Counted from the first letter of the stretch, positions 8,272-17,376 are shown. The stretch is 64,000 nucleotides of DNA from CAVYXK01 sp963708245 (GCA_963708245.1 OY970201.1:3162001-3226000); one strand, 5' to 3'. Program-made: numbers and translations. Notes: generated from the sequence alone by a model not told the origin.

Positions 8272-8891
8272 TCGCGCTGTTCCTCTCCGCCTTCACCACG
8301 TTCTTCGTCGTAATCGATCCACCGGGCAGCGTGCCGATTTTCGCCGGGCTGACACGCGATACGGACGCCGCGCACCGACGCGCAATGGCGATCCCGTCAA
8401 CCCTGCTGGCCGGCGCGATCCTGTTCATATTCGCGCTGATCGGCGAGCCGTTTCTGACTACGCTCGGCATCAGCCTCAATGCTTTCCGTATCGCCGGCGG
8501 TATCATGCTGTTCCTGATCGCGCTTGAGATGGTGTTCGAGAAGCACACCCAGAAGCGCGAGGGGCAGATGCAGGAAGTGGTACTTCACCCCGAAAAATAT
8601 GAGGATATCTCCATCTTTCCGATGGCGATCCCGATGATCGCCGGCCCTGGATCGATCACATCGGCGATGCTGCTCACCCAGCGCAGCGACGGCCTTGCGG
8701 CTCATCTCGTGGTGCTGAGCGCGCTGCTGCTTGTCATGGTGCTGCTGCTGGTGTCGCTGCTGGCCGCAGCGCCGCTGATGCGGGTAATAGGAACGAAGTC
8801 CGAAGCGGTGATTACCCGACTGCTGGGCGTGCTGCTGGCGGCACTGGCAGCGCAATTCGTGATGGATGGCATACACGGCGCGTTCCTGTAG
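8235..8891 (+). CDS. MarC-family integral membrane protein
   Basis: A 218-residue inner-membrane protein with about six predicted helices (for example IALFLSAFTTFFVVIDPPGS, VVLSALLLVMVLLLVSLLAA and a C-terminal LLGVLLAALAAQFVMDGI). The family motif FVVIDPPGSVPIF near residue 25 and FPMAIPMIAGPGSIT near residue 132 are diagnostic. MarC was once linked to multidrug resistance, but its transport role is unsettled. The first ten or so codons overlap a transposase stub, so the native start may be the ATG at 8268 (MIALFLSAF). Confidence 0.88.
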   Translation: MDEIRGGVLYAMIALFLSAFTTFFVVIDPPGSVPIFAGLTRDTDAAHRRAMAIPSTLLAGAILFIFALIGEPFLTTLGISLNAFRIAGGIMLFLIALEMVFEKHTQKREGQMQEVVLHPEKYEDISIFPMAIPMIAGPGSITSAMLLTQRSDGLAAHLVVLSALLLVMVLLLVSLLAAAPLMRVIGTKSEAVITRLLGVLLAALAAQFVMDGIHGAFL

Positions 8892-9096
8892 CACTGCGTC
8901 CGGCTGGTTATAGCGGCGCGCGGCCTAGCTAGCAGGGGCGGGCGGCGTGAACCCATTCTCGAGAACTGCCGCATAGTGCGACATTCCGTTAAGCGCCATC
9001 GTAAGGCCGCCAGGTTAGGTCGCGGGTCGCTACGTGACCATTACGGTCATAATCTTTGAGGAGTCCGAATATCTTGATTTTTGAAAGAGAGGGCTG

Positions 9097-9624
9097 TCAG
9101 CGGACTGCCGTTGCGCGCGTGGCCAAGTCCTTTCTGCTGGCCTCCCCGAATTCGGTCAGGAAGTTCATCCCGCCCTTGTGGGCGATGTCCATCATCTCAC
9201 GAAGCGTGCGGTTTGGTCCCAAGTAGGTCGCGACGATGGTGTCCTGAACTCGCACGGCCGCATCAACGACTGCCCGATCAGAAATCAGGCGCATACGCCC
9301 GACCATAGCATAGAGCTGCACCAAACCGGTTATCTCTTCGGTCTGGTGGGTCAGGGCATCTCCGTAGAGGCGCGAAGCCTCTGCGATGAAGTCGCTGTAA
9401 AGCGTCTCCAACTTGGCCCTCTCGGCTTCACGATACGCGTGGCGAAGCTGCGTCCGCTGCGTCGTCCACGAAGTGGCGAACGACGTCAATCCGCCGATGG
9501 TCGCTCCCGCCAGAGCGGAAAGTGCGGAAAGTAGGCCGGGTCCAAATCGTGCCTCCAAGAGTATGCCGTGGGGGAGTGTGCCACGACATCGCGGCAAGGT
9601 CGCTGCGCCTCCATTTACGGTCAT
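9097..9624 (-). CDS. Small membrane-anchored protein of unknown function
   Basis: About 175 residues. A single hydrophobic segment, LLSALSALAGATIGGLTSFA, is followed by a soluble helical domain (HAYREAERAKLETLYSDFIAEASRLYGD) ending near TEFGEASRKDLATRATAVR. Proteins of this layout occur widely in proteobacteria without a known role. The start is uncertain: the ATG at 9622-9624 lies only about 30 bases from the left end of the IS1111-like element, and the first 27 residues do not look native, so the insertion may have changed the 5' end. Confidence 0.55.
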   Translation of the reverse strand: MTVNGGAATLPRCRGTLPHGILLEARFGPGLLSALSALAGATIGGLTSFATSWTTQRTQLRHAYREAERAKLETLYSDFIAEASRLYGDALTHQTEEITGLVQLYAMVGRMRLISDRAVVDAAVRVQDTIVATYLGPNRTLREMMDIAHKGGMNFLTEFGEASRKDLATRATAVR

Positions 9625-9735
9625 GCGTTCCGGAAAATCCGAAAGTCTTGATGGGGTGGCCGGCCCCCGCTCCCGGCATCGATGTGCCACAACGTGGTCG
9701 TCTGTGAACGCCACAATGAGAGGAGCCCGTCCGCC

Positions 9736-10732
9736 ATGCAGGTTGCCACCATTGGTCTGGATCTCGCCAAGCACTGGTTCCAGGTCCACGGCGTCGATGC
9801 CAGCGGCGAGATCGTCGTCCGTCGTAAGCTGCGACGCAGCGAGGTGCCGGCGTTTTTTCAGTCGTTGCCAGCGTGCCTGATCGGCATGGAAGCCTGCGCG
9901 ACAGCCCACTATTGGGCTCGCGAGCTGACCAAACTTGGCCACACCGTGAAGCTGATGCCGCCGGCGTATGTGAAAGCCTACGTCAAACGCAACAAGAACG
10001 ACGCAGCCGATGCTGAGGCAATCTGTGAAGCAGTGACGCGTCCTTCGATGCGCTTCGTGCCGGTGAAGGATGCCACCCAGCAATCGGTGTTGATGCTGCA
10101 TCGCGCGCGCAACCTGTTGGTCCGGCAACGCACCATGCTGGCATCATCGCGCCGCAGGGTCTCCGGCATGTTGAGACCCTGATCACCCAAATTGCTCATG
10201 AACAGGCGCGGCTTCCGGAGCTTGCGCGCTCGATTCTGCAGATGATCGTGGACCAGCTGAACGATACCGCCGGCAGGATCCGGCAGATCGAGGTGTCGCT
10301 GACGAGATGGCATCGACAAAGCCAGGTCAGCCAATTGCTGGCCAGCGTGCCCGGTGTCGGCATCATGGGGGCGAGCGCGATTGCTGCGACGGTCGCCGAT
10401 CCGACGCTGTTCCGCTCGGGCCGTGAGTTGCCGCCTGGCTGGGAATGACGCCACGGCAGAACTCGAGCGGCGGCAAGGAACACCTGGGCCGCACCAGCAA
10501 GCGCGGTGACAAATATATCCGGAGCCTGCTCATCGCCGGCGCGGTCGCCGTGCTCCGGCATGCACGCAATCGACCGACACGAGACGGCGAATGGGTTCGC
10601 GCCATGTTGGCACGCAAGCCGACCAAGGTTGCTGCGGTCGCGCTGGCGAACAAGACCGCCCGCATCGTCTGGGCGGTGATGATGCGCGGCGAGGGCTACC
10701 GGGCGAAGCAGCCTCTCGGGCAGCCGGCATAA
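9736..10732 (+). pseudogene. IS1111/IS110-family DEDD transposase, frameshifted twice
   Basis: The start at 9736 (MQVATIGLDLAKHWFQVHG) has GAGGAG upstream. The N-terminal RuvC-like part is intact: IGLDLAKHWF holds the first Asp, and KRNKNDAADAEAICEA the last acidic pair. At about 10150 roughly ten codons have been lost out of frame, so MLA joins IIAPQG. The middle reads on in a second frame to SVPGVGIMGASA, then a missing base near 10432 shifts it again to TPRQNSSGGKEHLGRTSK. The C-terminal YIRSLLIAGAV with the catalytic serine region survives. No single product is possible. Confidence 0.85.
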
Positions 10733-10961
10733 GCGCGGCAGGCCCGTTCCGAATGCGAGGGTGAAGAGGACGTGATGGCGAGCGGTCGAGCCGCGGATCG
10801 GGAAGACCCGGATAACTCAAGGCGCAACGCAGCGCGTAGTCTTGATTGGGACCCGATCAGCGAACTCCATCAGGGCCAGCGGTCATATGCACCGCACCGA
10901 AGGGCCGGACATATGACTGCACCTGACCATATCGCCAGAACAAACTCGAAAGCCCTTGCAC
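10733..10961 (+). ncRNA. Possible bridge-RNA region of the IS1111-like element
   Basis: This 229-base non-coding right end lies between the transposase stop and the right inverted repeat. In IS1111-subgroup elements, the structured guide (bridge) RNA that directs recombination is encoded in this end. I see no coding frame and several short inverted repeats but did not fold it, so the assignment rests on position alone. Confidence 0.25.
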
Positions 10962-11016
10962 GCGGGGGCCGTCCACATATGAGTTATGCACCGCAGGCGG
11001 TTGTGGCTATTTGTTT

Positions 11017-12210
11017 TCAGGTTCGGGGGAATCCGGCGATCTCAAGTCCGTCGCCAAGGCGGGACATAAATTGTTGGGTAAATGGCCACGCACGTCGCGC
11101 CCGGGAAACCGTTAAACCAGGTTCCTTTCGAATGAGCTGCCGTCCCATCCGGCGAGCTTCCGCACGCGCTCCCGTTAGGGCAACGGCTGCGACTGCAACT
11201 CTTTGTGCCCAATGTGATTCCGGATAAGGCTCCACGCCGCTCTTGATCCACATCGCCGCGCGATCGTACCGCTCCGCGACAAAGTGAGCACATCCCATTC
11301 CGATGCAGGTGATATGCCGCAATGGGTCGAACGGCATGAGATGGAGTGCGATTCTAAGTTCACGAATGGCGCTGTCGCTATCGCCGAAATAGGCCGACAT
11401 CCAGCCACGGCGAATCCATGCGTATGCCAGCCACGGATCGAGCGCCAGCGCCCCTTCGAGCCGCCGGTCCGCTTCTTCGAGCTGATGCAGCAGCACGAAG
11501 GTGCCGCTGCTTAGCGTCAGGGTCAGCGCATCATCCCGGGCAAGATGGTACGCCTCTTGCGCCAGACGATATGCTCGTTCGCGATCCTCATCTGGGGTCG
11601 AACTGAAGTTGTGAGCGGCCCGTTGTGCCCAACACCAACCGGCGACCGCTTTTGGCAATCCATAGTGCGGGGTCAACTCCTGGGGGCGGCACAGCACTTC
11701 GAGTGCGGCGTTGCATTGCCGGCGTTCGACGGCAAAGGCGTGCGGCAGCGCCGCCAGCGTCAGTCGGATCGCCTCGTCAAAATCCTGGTCGAAGCGCGGC
11801 GGCGACGAATTGCCTGCGCGCTGCACGGCCGCTGACGGAAGCTCGCCAAAGGCTTTGCGATACTCAGCCGCGAACCGCCCGAGCTGTGTGAAGCCAACGC
11901 TGAGGGCCACGGCGGTGACTGTGGCGTCCGTTCCGCGGCGAACAATTTCCTGTCGCGCCCGGGCGAGCCGCATTCGGCGCACCCATCCCAGCGGCGTGGT
12001 ACCCAGGAAGATCCTGAAATGTGTTTCCAGCGTCCGTGGGCGAACACCGGCAACCTGCGCGAGAAGGTCGAGTTGGACCGGTTCAGACAGGTGACCGCGA
12101 AGCCAACCGACGGCACGCGCTAGGTCGGCCGGCAATGGCCCTGAGAACTCTTTGGTGTCCGTGGGATCGTGATCAGGATCGTCGCCAGCGATCGCTCGAA
12201 ATCTCGTCAT
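11017..12210 (-). CDS. AraC-type regulator with N-terminal HTH and C-terminal TPR region
   Basis: A 397-residue transcription factor. The AraC-type double helix-turn-helix is near the N-terminus, residues about 33-125 (LDLLAQVAGVRPRTLETHFR, then VTAVALSVGFTQLGRFAAEY), unlike classic AraC proteins where it is C-terminal. The remainder is helical with TPR-like repeats (AYRLAQEAYHLARDDALTL, ADRRLEGALALDPWLAYAWI, AIRELRIALHLMPFDP). The start at 12210 (MTRFRAIAGDD) is preferred over 12303. It is divergent from the cupin gene at 12376, its likely target. It shares architecture with the regulator at 13800-15341. Confidence 0.85.
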   Translation of the reverse strand: MTRFRAIAGDDPDHDPTDTKEFSGPLPADLARAVGWLRGHLSEPVQLDLLAQVAGVRPRTLETHFRIFLGTTPLGWVRRMRLARARQEIVRRGTDATVTAVALSVGFTQLGRFAAEYRKAFGELPSAAVQRAGNSSPPRFDQDFDEAIRLTLAALPHAFAVERRQCNAALEVLCRPQELTPHYGLPKAVAGWCWAQRAAHNFSSTPDEDRERAYRLAQEAYHLARDDALTLTLSSGTFVLLHQLEEADRRLEGALALDPWLAYAWIRRGWMSAYFGDSDSAIRELRIALHLMPFDPLRHITCIGMGCAHFVAERYDRAAMWIKSGVEPYPESHWAQRVAVAAVALTGARAEARRMGRQLIRKEPGLTVSRARRAWPFTQQFMSRLGDGLEIAGFPRT

Positions 12211-12375
12211 CGCAGAAGCCCCGGAGTGCACAGCCTGCCGCGCCCTGCAGGATAGTGGGCTTTCGGCGAGATTTGAACACCGGGGCGAAATCTGAATAGC
12301 CAAGCCGCCGGAGTTGCGGCAAGTCTCGCGTGTCCGAGATCACAGATCGTCGCAACGAAAGCAGGAGGCGTACTG

Positions 12376-12990
12376 ATGCCATTCCGCGCATCCAGCTCCA
12401 GCCGCAGGTCTTGTCTATTGCTCGCCGCGGTACCGCTGGCGTTGTTGGTCTCCTCGCCCATCGTGGCACAGCAGTTTGAAATCAAGGCGATAGCCGAGAA
12501 GAAGATCTCGCAATTGCCGCCTGGGCAGCTCTACTGGCGCATCGATACCTATCCCACGCTCGCCGACGCACAGGCCGCGGCGGGTCCAACCGCGCTCGCC
12601 GCCGAGGCCGCGGGCAAGGTCTGGTTATTTACACTGGGTCCGAAGGGGCAATCGTCGGCCGGCGGCACTCAGGTCGCTGAAGTCGGACCGGTGCCAACCA
12701 TCTCCGCGCCCCAATACTTACTGCGCATAAACATCGCCGGGGGACCGCCGGGCGTAAAGACGCCCGTGCACACCCATCCCGGTTCCGAAACCTTCTATGT
12801 GCTGACCGGCGAGCTCAGCCAGAAGACGCCACACGGTGTAAGCCATGTCGCTGCCGGCCAATCCATGCCTGGACATGGGCCGGGCATGCCGATGGAAGTA
12901 TCGAGCAGCGGTACTAGTGATATGACCGCTCTCGTCATGTTTGTCACGGATGCCGGTAAGCCCTTTTCCTCACCGGCCACGATGCCATGA
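12376..12990 (+). CDS. Exported cupin-domain protein
   Basis: A 204-residue protein with a Sec signal peptide (basic start, then CLLLAAVPLALLVSSPIVAQ, cleavage near residue 31). A cupin barrel follows, with metal-binding motif residues in VHTHPGSETFYVLTGELS (two His and a Glu). No enzyme function can be named; small secreted cupins may bind metals or act on small phenolics. It is divergent from the AraC-TPR regulator and is followed by a lipocalin-like gene on the same strand, so the three may form a regulatory unit. Confidence 0.82.
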   Translation: MPFRASSSSRRSCLLLAAVPLALLVSSPIVAQQFEIKAIAEKKISQLPPGQLYWRIDTYPTLADAQAAAGPTALAAEAAGKVWLFTLGPKGQSSAGGTQVAEVGPVPTISAPQYLLRINIAGGPPGVKTPVHTHPGSETFYVLTGELSQKTPHGVSHVAAGQSMPGHGPGMPMEVSSSGTSDMTALVMFVTDAGKPFSSPATMP

Positions 12991-13055
12991 CGCAAGCGAG
13001 AGCGGCGCTCTTTGGTCATAGGACATCTCGTTGGAACCATCGAGCGAGGGATGCC

Positions 13056-13547
13056 ATGAGGCGTTTGAGCACGGTTACCCTGACTCTCCTGGCTTGCTTG
13101 GGGACTGCCGTTTTTGGCACCGCTGCCCAAACTGCCAAGGACTTGGTAGGTACCTGGAATCTCGTGACAGACGTCAACACCTCTGCCGACGGTCGGAAGG
13201 TTGAGCCGTTTGGTCCAACTCCTAAAGGGATGGCGATATTCGACAGCGATGGTCACTTCGCTATCGTTATCTCGCGTCCCGATCTTCCAAAGTTCGCCTC
13301 CAACAACCGGATGCAGGGCACTCCTGAGGAAAACAAAACAATCGTGCAGAGAAGCATCGGCTTCTTCGGCGCCTACTCCGTGGCGAACGGCGTGATCATT
13401 CAGCACGCCGAAGGCGGGACTTGGCCAAGCTGGATCGGCACCGACCAGAAGCGGACGATCGCCTCCTTTGCGGGCGACGAACAAACGTGGACTACCATTG
13501 CATCCTTCGGCGGGACAAGCGAACTTCGATGGCAACGCGTGAAATGA
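13056..13547 (+). CDS. Exported lipocalin-like domain protein
   Basis: A 163-residue protein with signal peptide RLSTVTLTLLACLGTAVFGTAAQ. The mature part begins KDLVGTWNLVTDVN and continues PKGMAIFDSDGHFAIVISR, the pattern of the small bacterial lipocalin-like family (GTW near the start, a strand-rich fold, WQRVK at the end). The ligand is unknown. The start at 13056 has GAGGG upstream; an in-frame ATG at 12987 overlaps the cupin stop and gives a longer start lacking a signal. Likely cotranscribed with the cupin gene 66 bases upstream. Confidence 0.75.
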   Translation: MRRLSTVTLTLLACLGTAVFGTAAQTAKDLVGTWNLVTDVNTSADGRKVEPFGPTPKGMAIFDSDGHFAIVISRPDLPKFASNNRMQGTPEENKTIVQRSIGFFGAYSVANGVIIQHAEGGTWPSWIGTDQKRTIASFAGDEQTWTTIASFGGTSELRWQRVK

Positions 13548-13799
13548 GGACGTCAGCGACATCCCCTAAAGACGGGCCCGCATTAACGAACGTCCGCTGG
13601 CGTGATCCAGGAGTGCCGCCGTCAAAGGTCAACCACTTTAGGCTTCCCACGACTTCAATTTCTTTTAGGTCAGCTCTTGATGTTTGCGCGATGCAAATTG
13701 CTTGAGATTTGCAAGAAGGCCGCCTGAGGAAGCGTTCCGGCCGTCCGGGCTAGCGCAGAACAGGGCAATTACACCGACGGCGAACGTCGGCACCGCAGG

Positions 13800-15341
13800 C
13801 TAGGCATGCGGCATGCCAAGGTCTGCAAGTCCTTCCGCAACTTGATCAAGAAGTCTGGGCGTGTGCGGCAAACCGGCCATGACCTGGACGATTGTCAGTT
13901 CGGGGAAACTGCAAGAGAGGGCATGCAGGCTCTGTCGCCCAGCGTCCCTATTGCCGCCGAGTACCGATGCGGGGGCCAAGAACCTATTTAGCCACGTAGC
14001 CTTCGGCTGTTCGGCGAGCGCACGCCGATACCATCGAACCGCCTCGTTATATCGGCCCTCCTCAAAATTCGCGGCAGCGATACCGATTGCCCACACGAAG
14101 CCAAGCGGGTCGGTAGGCCCGAGCGTCCGCGCGATCCCGCAGCATTCGACGGCCTTGGCCGTTTCGCCCCGGTAGCAATGAACCCAGGCGAGCCGGCCCC
14201 ATCCCCAGCTCGACCCGCCGTCGATCGCAAGTGCGCGTCTCGCATGAGCCTCGGCGGCGGCGAGATCGTGGGCCAGCATGTAAGCAGCCGACAACATTGT
14301 GTCGGATAGCGGGTCGCCGGCGCCAAGCCTGGACGCTCGCGATGCCAGATCAAACGCCGTGTCGCGCTCAAGCTTGGGGTACGTGGTGAAGTGGTGACCG
14401 GCGCGCAGCCCGTGGCACCACGCGGCGAGCGACATCGGAACCGGATCGCGGGGCGTGCGTTCTATCGCCCGGTCGAGCAATTCGATTGCGATTGCGTGGG
14501 CCGTGGGGTCAGCCGCAAGCACCATCGGCAGCGCGCGCATGCTGAGTTCCCACGCCGTCAGTTGCGTCTTGTCCTTGCCGGCTGTCCGGTCTATTTCGGC
14601 ATCGCACAGGATCGACCGAAGTACGCCCGATACCATGTTCGAAAACCATTCCTGAGAGCCGAACAGATCGCCGGAGGCGCACTCGAAGCAATCCGCCCAG
14701 ACGTATTGGGCGATGGAGCGATCGATGAGCATCAACCTGATCCGCAGCGTGCCCGTGCCGTCGTCCTTCACCCTGCCTTGCAGGTGGTAGCGCCCGGCCG
14801 GCGCGGGCACGATCCTGATCCACCCGGTGCGAAACAATGCAGCGCCGATTGCATCGGATATGTCCTCAGCCCCGCCGGGCAGTGGGCCGGTCAGATCAAA
14901 CGGAAGCAGCGCAAGTTCCGGGCGTTCCGATGATGCCGTCAGGTGGAACGGTGCGGACCTGGCAGGCGCCGGGATGCGGCGCCATCTGAGGGTCTCCGAG
15001 GGACTTTCGCCATAGCGGTCACGATAGACCACGGCAAAGCGCCCGAAGTGGTTCAACCCGCAGTCCGCGGCGATTTCCATCACGCTCGCGCCGGGCGGCG
15101 ACCTCAGCAGCTTGCGCCGGGCCTGATCGAGACGCTCGGTGTGCAGAAACTCGAGCGGCGCGCACCCGACGAAGCGCCGGAAATGCTTCTCCAGCGTTCG
15201 CCGTGGCACGTCGCAGCTTCGTGCCAGATCGCCGATCCTCCAGGGGCGTGCGAGATCGCCCCGGAGGAGATCAATCGCCTTCTTCACGTCGCGCGGAAGC
15301 GGTTGCGCCAGCATGGCGGGCATCTCCGTCGATCGCGTCAT
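13800..15341 (-). CDS. AraC-type regulator with TolB-like and TPR domains
   Basis: A 513-residue regulator. Residues 18-115 form an AraC-type DNA-binding domain (IGDLARSCDVPRRTLEKHFR, MEIAADCGLNHFGRFAVVYR). Residues about 140-260 match the TolB-like domain found between DNA-binding and TPR modules in CadC/adenylate-cyclase-type regulators (ELALLPFDLTGPL, YHLQGRVKDDGTGTLRIRLM, YVWADCFE). Helical TPR repeats follow to the end. The start at 15339-15341 is chosen because upstream codons run antisense through the methyltransferase. It is divergent from that methyltransferase across 186 bases. Confidence 0.85.
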   Translation of the reverse strand: MTRSTEMPAMLAQPLPRDVKKAIDLLRGDLARPWRIGDLARSCDVPRRTLEKHFRRFVGCAPLEFLHTERLDQARRKLLRSPPGASVMEIAADCGLNHFGRFAVVYRDRYGESPSETLRWRRIPAPARSAPFHLTASSERPELALLPFDLTGPLPGGAEDISDAIGAALFRTGWIRIVPAPAGRYHLQGRVKDDGTGTLRIRLMLIDRSIAQYVWADCFECASGDLFGSQEWFSNMVSGVLRSILCDAEIDRTAGKDKTQLTAWELSMRALPMVLAADPTAHAIAIELLDRAIERTPRDPVPMSLAAWCHGLRAGHHFTTYPKLERDTAFDLASRASRLGAGDPLSDTMLSAAYMLAHDLAAAEAHARRALAIDGGSSWGWGRLAWVHCYRGETAKAVECCGIARTLGPTDPLGFVWAIGIAAANFEEGRYNEAVRWYRRALAEQPKATWLNRFLAPASVLGGNRDAGRQSLHALSCSFPELTIVQVMAGLPHTPRLLDQVAEGLADLGMPHA

Positions 15342-15527
15342 AGCACCGCCGGCCGATCCGAGGGAGGCGGAATCGGGGATCGGCGGCCGGATAATGGGCG
15401 CAGAATGGATAGTTGCGGCGCAACCCGGATCGTGTGGGCGAAGCAGAGTCGGCCAGTCTGCCGGGACCAGTTTACCGGCAATGCCGGGTTCGAACCGAAC
15501 CAGAAAGAGTGACAGAGGAACCGACCC

Positions 15528-16349
15528 ATGACCGACCGACAGATCGATGACCTTCAGGCTCTCAAAGCACGTGCCAAGGCAACATGGATGGCGGGAGACT
15601 ATCCCCAGGTCGCACGACTGACCGAGACGGCCGCGAAAGAAATGATCGCCCGCCTGCAGCTCAAGCCGGGCATGAAGGTGCTGGACGTTGCATGCGGCAG
15701 CGGTAATCTCGCTATCTCGGCGGCGAAGGCGGGTGCGATCGTCACCGGGGTCGATATCGCCCCAAACCTTCTTGACCATGCGCGCGCACGTGCCGCCGGC
15801 GAGACGCTCGACATCCGGTTCGAGGAAGGCGATGCGGAAGATCTCCCGTACGAGGCCGGCGCGTTCGACGTTGTCGTCAGCATGTTCGGCGCCATGTTCG
15901 CGCCCCGGCCCGAGCTCGTTGCCGGCGAGCTTATCCGGGTGTGCGAACATGGGGGCCGGATCGCGCTGGCGAACTGGACCCCTTCCGGCTTTGTCGGCGA
16001 ACTGTTCAAGGTCACCGGCCAGCATGTTCCGCCTCCAGCCGGCGTGCCAAGTCCGATGCTCTGGGGCGATGAAGCCACCGTGTGCGAGCGGCTTGGCGAT
16101 CGCGTGGCCGACATCCGGATGGAGCGGATTCTGGCCTCGATGGAATTTCCGTATTCGGTGCCGGAAACAATCGAGTTCTACCGCATTCATTACGGCCCGA
16201 CGTTAAGGGCCTTTGCCGGCCTCTCCGAGGCCGGCCAGGCTGCGCTACGACGTGATTTGGAGGACCTTTACGTTCGTCACAACAAAAATGCTGATGGCAC
16301 GATAAGCATTGCAGCGGAGTACCTCGAGGTCATTGCAACGCGGGCATAG
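15528..16349 (+). CDS. Class I SAM-dependent methyltransferase (UbiE-like)
   Basis: A 273-residue methyltransferase. SAM-binding motif I is VLDVACGSGNLA at residues 51-62, the acidic motif II is TGVDIAPNLLDHA, and a third is EGDAEDLPYEAGAFDVVVS, all close to the ubiquinone/menaquinone C-methyltransferase branch. The N-terminal KARAKATWMAGDYPQVARL is common to many small-molecule methyltransferases of this group. The acceptor is unknown; the divergent AraC-TolB-TPR gene is its likely regulator. GAGGA lies just upstream of the ATG. Confidence 0.88.
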   Translation: MTDRQIDDLQALKARAKATWMAGDYPQVARLTETAAKEMIARLQLKPGMKVLDVACGSGNLAISAAKAGAIVTGVDIAPNLLDHARARAAGETLDIRFEEGDAEDLPYEAGAFDVVVSMFGAMFAPRPELVAGELIRVCEHGGRIALANWTPSGFVGELFKVTGQHVPPPAGVPSPMLWGDEATVCERLGDRVADIRMERILASMEFPYSVPETIEFYRIHYGPTLRAFAGLSEAGQAALRRDLEDLYVRHNKNADGTISIAAEYLEVIATRA

Positions 16350-16461
16350 GCCGCTTACTGCAACGCCCGATACCGTGAACAGGACAAGAACGTCCGAGAA
16401 CCGAGCTGCAATCATTCTTGTTGTTCGCGGTAGGGACGGCCATTACTGACCGCCCCCCGCG

Positions 16462-16496
16462 CAGATCCGTGCGAGCGGAATTCCCGCACACGGCTC
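16462..16496 (-). ncRNA. Group II intron domain V hairpin
   Basis: The minus strand reads GAGCCGTGTGCGGG, a short loop, then CCGCTCGCACGGATCTG. It has the GAGCCG opening and the bulged hairpin typical of bacterial domain V, directly after the maturase stop. A GC-rich hairpin with wobble pairs (GGGCGGTC against GGCCGTCC) follows as domain VI. Confidence 0.7.
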
Positions 16497-17339
16497 CTAC
16501 CTCGGGTGTTTGACGGCAAACCGCACGCTTGGCCAAGGATGCAGGATACGGGGCTTCGGTAGAAATTCATCGGCCAGTCTTGCCACCCGCTCCCAGACCA
16601 CGGACGCCCTCTGGCTGCGCCGGCGCAGTTGCCGGTACCAGAGGACGACGACGTGATAGCGAAATGCGGATAACGCCGGGCTGTTGGTCGGCACGGCGTG
16701 GTAGGCAAAGTATCCAGCGACGATCTGCGCGAGCCACTTCCCGACTTCTGGAACTGGCAGGTGCATTCGCTTTCGCAGCCCCTCCTTGATCTCCCGGAGC
16801 TTCGTTCTCATGCGATCCCCGCGTGACTTTCTCCTGATCTGGAAGTCGCCCCGCCGGGATTTGCCGCAGATGAAAACAAAACCTAGGAACTTGAAGGTCT
16901 CCGGTTTGCCGAGCCCGCGCTTCTCGCAGTTCTGCACCGCATAGCGGCCGAACTTGATCAGACGGGTCTTGTCCGGGTGCAGCGATAACGAGAACTTCTG
17001 CAGCCGTTCGCGCATCTCGTCCCAGAAGCGCCTGGCGTCGGTCTCATGCTGGAAGCCCACGACAATGTCGTCGGCGTACCGAACCATGATCATGTCGCCA
17101 GTGGCTTCGCGCCGTCGCCAGCGCTCGGCCCAGAGATCGAAAACGTAGTGGAGATAGACGTTCGCGAGCAGCGGTGAGATCACCGAGCCCTGTCCCGTCC
17201 CCCTCTCCTCAATCGTTACGCCCCCGTCTTCGAGGACCCCGGCCCGCAACCATTTCTGGACGAGCCGGAGGACGCGCTTATCGCCGATCCGATGCTCCAG
17301 AAAGCGGACCACCCATTCCTGGGATACCTCCGTGAAGAA
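16497..17339 (-). pseudogene. Group II intron reverse transcriptase/maturase, N-terminus missing
   Basis: The frame begins with FFTEVSQEWVVRFLEHRIGD, which corresponds to the middle of RT motif 3-4, so the fingers domain is gone. The active-site motif MVRYADDIVVGF is intact, followed by LHPDKTRLIKFGR and the maturase (X) domain FKFLGFVFICGKSRRG. The end, ILHPWPSVRFAVKHPR, is typical of these proteins, and the stop abuts domain V. An internal GTG at 17312 could initiate a 271-residue fragment, but without RT motifs 1-3 it should not be active. Confidence 0.88.
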
Positions 17340-17340
17340 C

Positions 17341-17376
17341 GGCCTTCGCCAGATAGTCGGCGGTTTCGGCCTTCAT
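17341..17376 (-). pseudogene. N-terminal remnant of a HEPN-domain (HepT-type) toxin gene
   Basis: The ATG at 17374-17376 overlaps the stop of the nucleotidyltransferase gene by ATGA. Twelve codons, MKAETADYLAKA, match the usual beginning of HEPN partners of minimal nucleotidyltransferases. The next base starts the group II intron fragment, and the frame soon ends in unrelated sequence. The toxin would therefore not be made. Confidence 0.65.

Larger units (their letters stand above)
9656..10976 (+). mobile_element. Decayed IS1111/IS110-family insertion sequence
   Basis: The element is bounded by an imperfect inverted repeat: GTGGCCGGCCCCCGC at 9656-9670 and the complement of GTGGACGGCCCCCGC at 10962-10976 (14 of 15 match). 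Between them lies a DEDD transposase split into three frames. Subterminal inverted repeats and a long 3' non-coding end (about 230 bases, against 65 on the 5' side) are marks of the IS1111 subgroup. True element ends may extend a few bases beyond these repeats. The broken transposase makes it non-autonomous. Confidence 0.7.
16430..17340 (-). mobile_element. 5'-truncated group II intron (3' half)
   Basis: On the minus strand this segment holds the C-terminal two-thirds of an intron-encoded reverse transcriptase, then domain V (16462-16496) and a domain VI-like hairpin ending in CTAC at about 16430. Domains I-III and the N-terminal RT segments are missing. The left junction abuts the twelfth codon of a HEPN gene. 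Truncation at the 5' side is the usual outcome of incomplete reverse transcription at a retrohoming or ectopic site. Confidence 0.75.

Noticed and set aside
9625..10128. Upstream extension of the small membrane-protein gene to 343 codons
   Set aside because: The extension is antisense to the IS1111-like transposase and crosses the element boundary.
15342..16190. Upstream extension of the AraC-TolB-TPR gene to a 796-codon frame
   Set aside because: The extra codons run antisense through a well-supported methyltransferase and resemble no protein; the ATG at 15341 begins the conserved domain.
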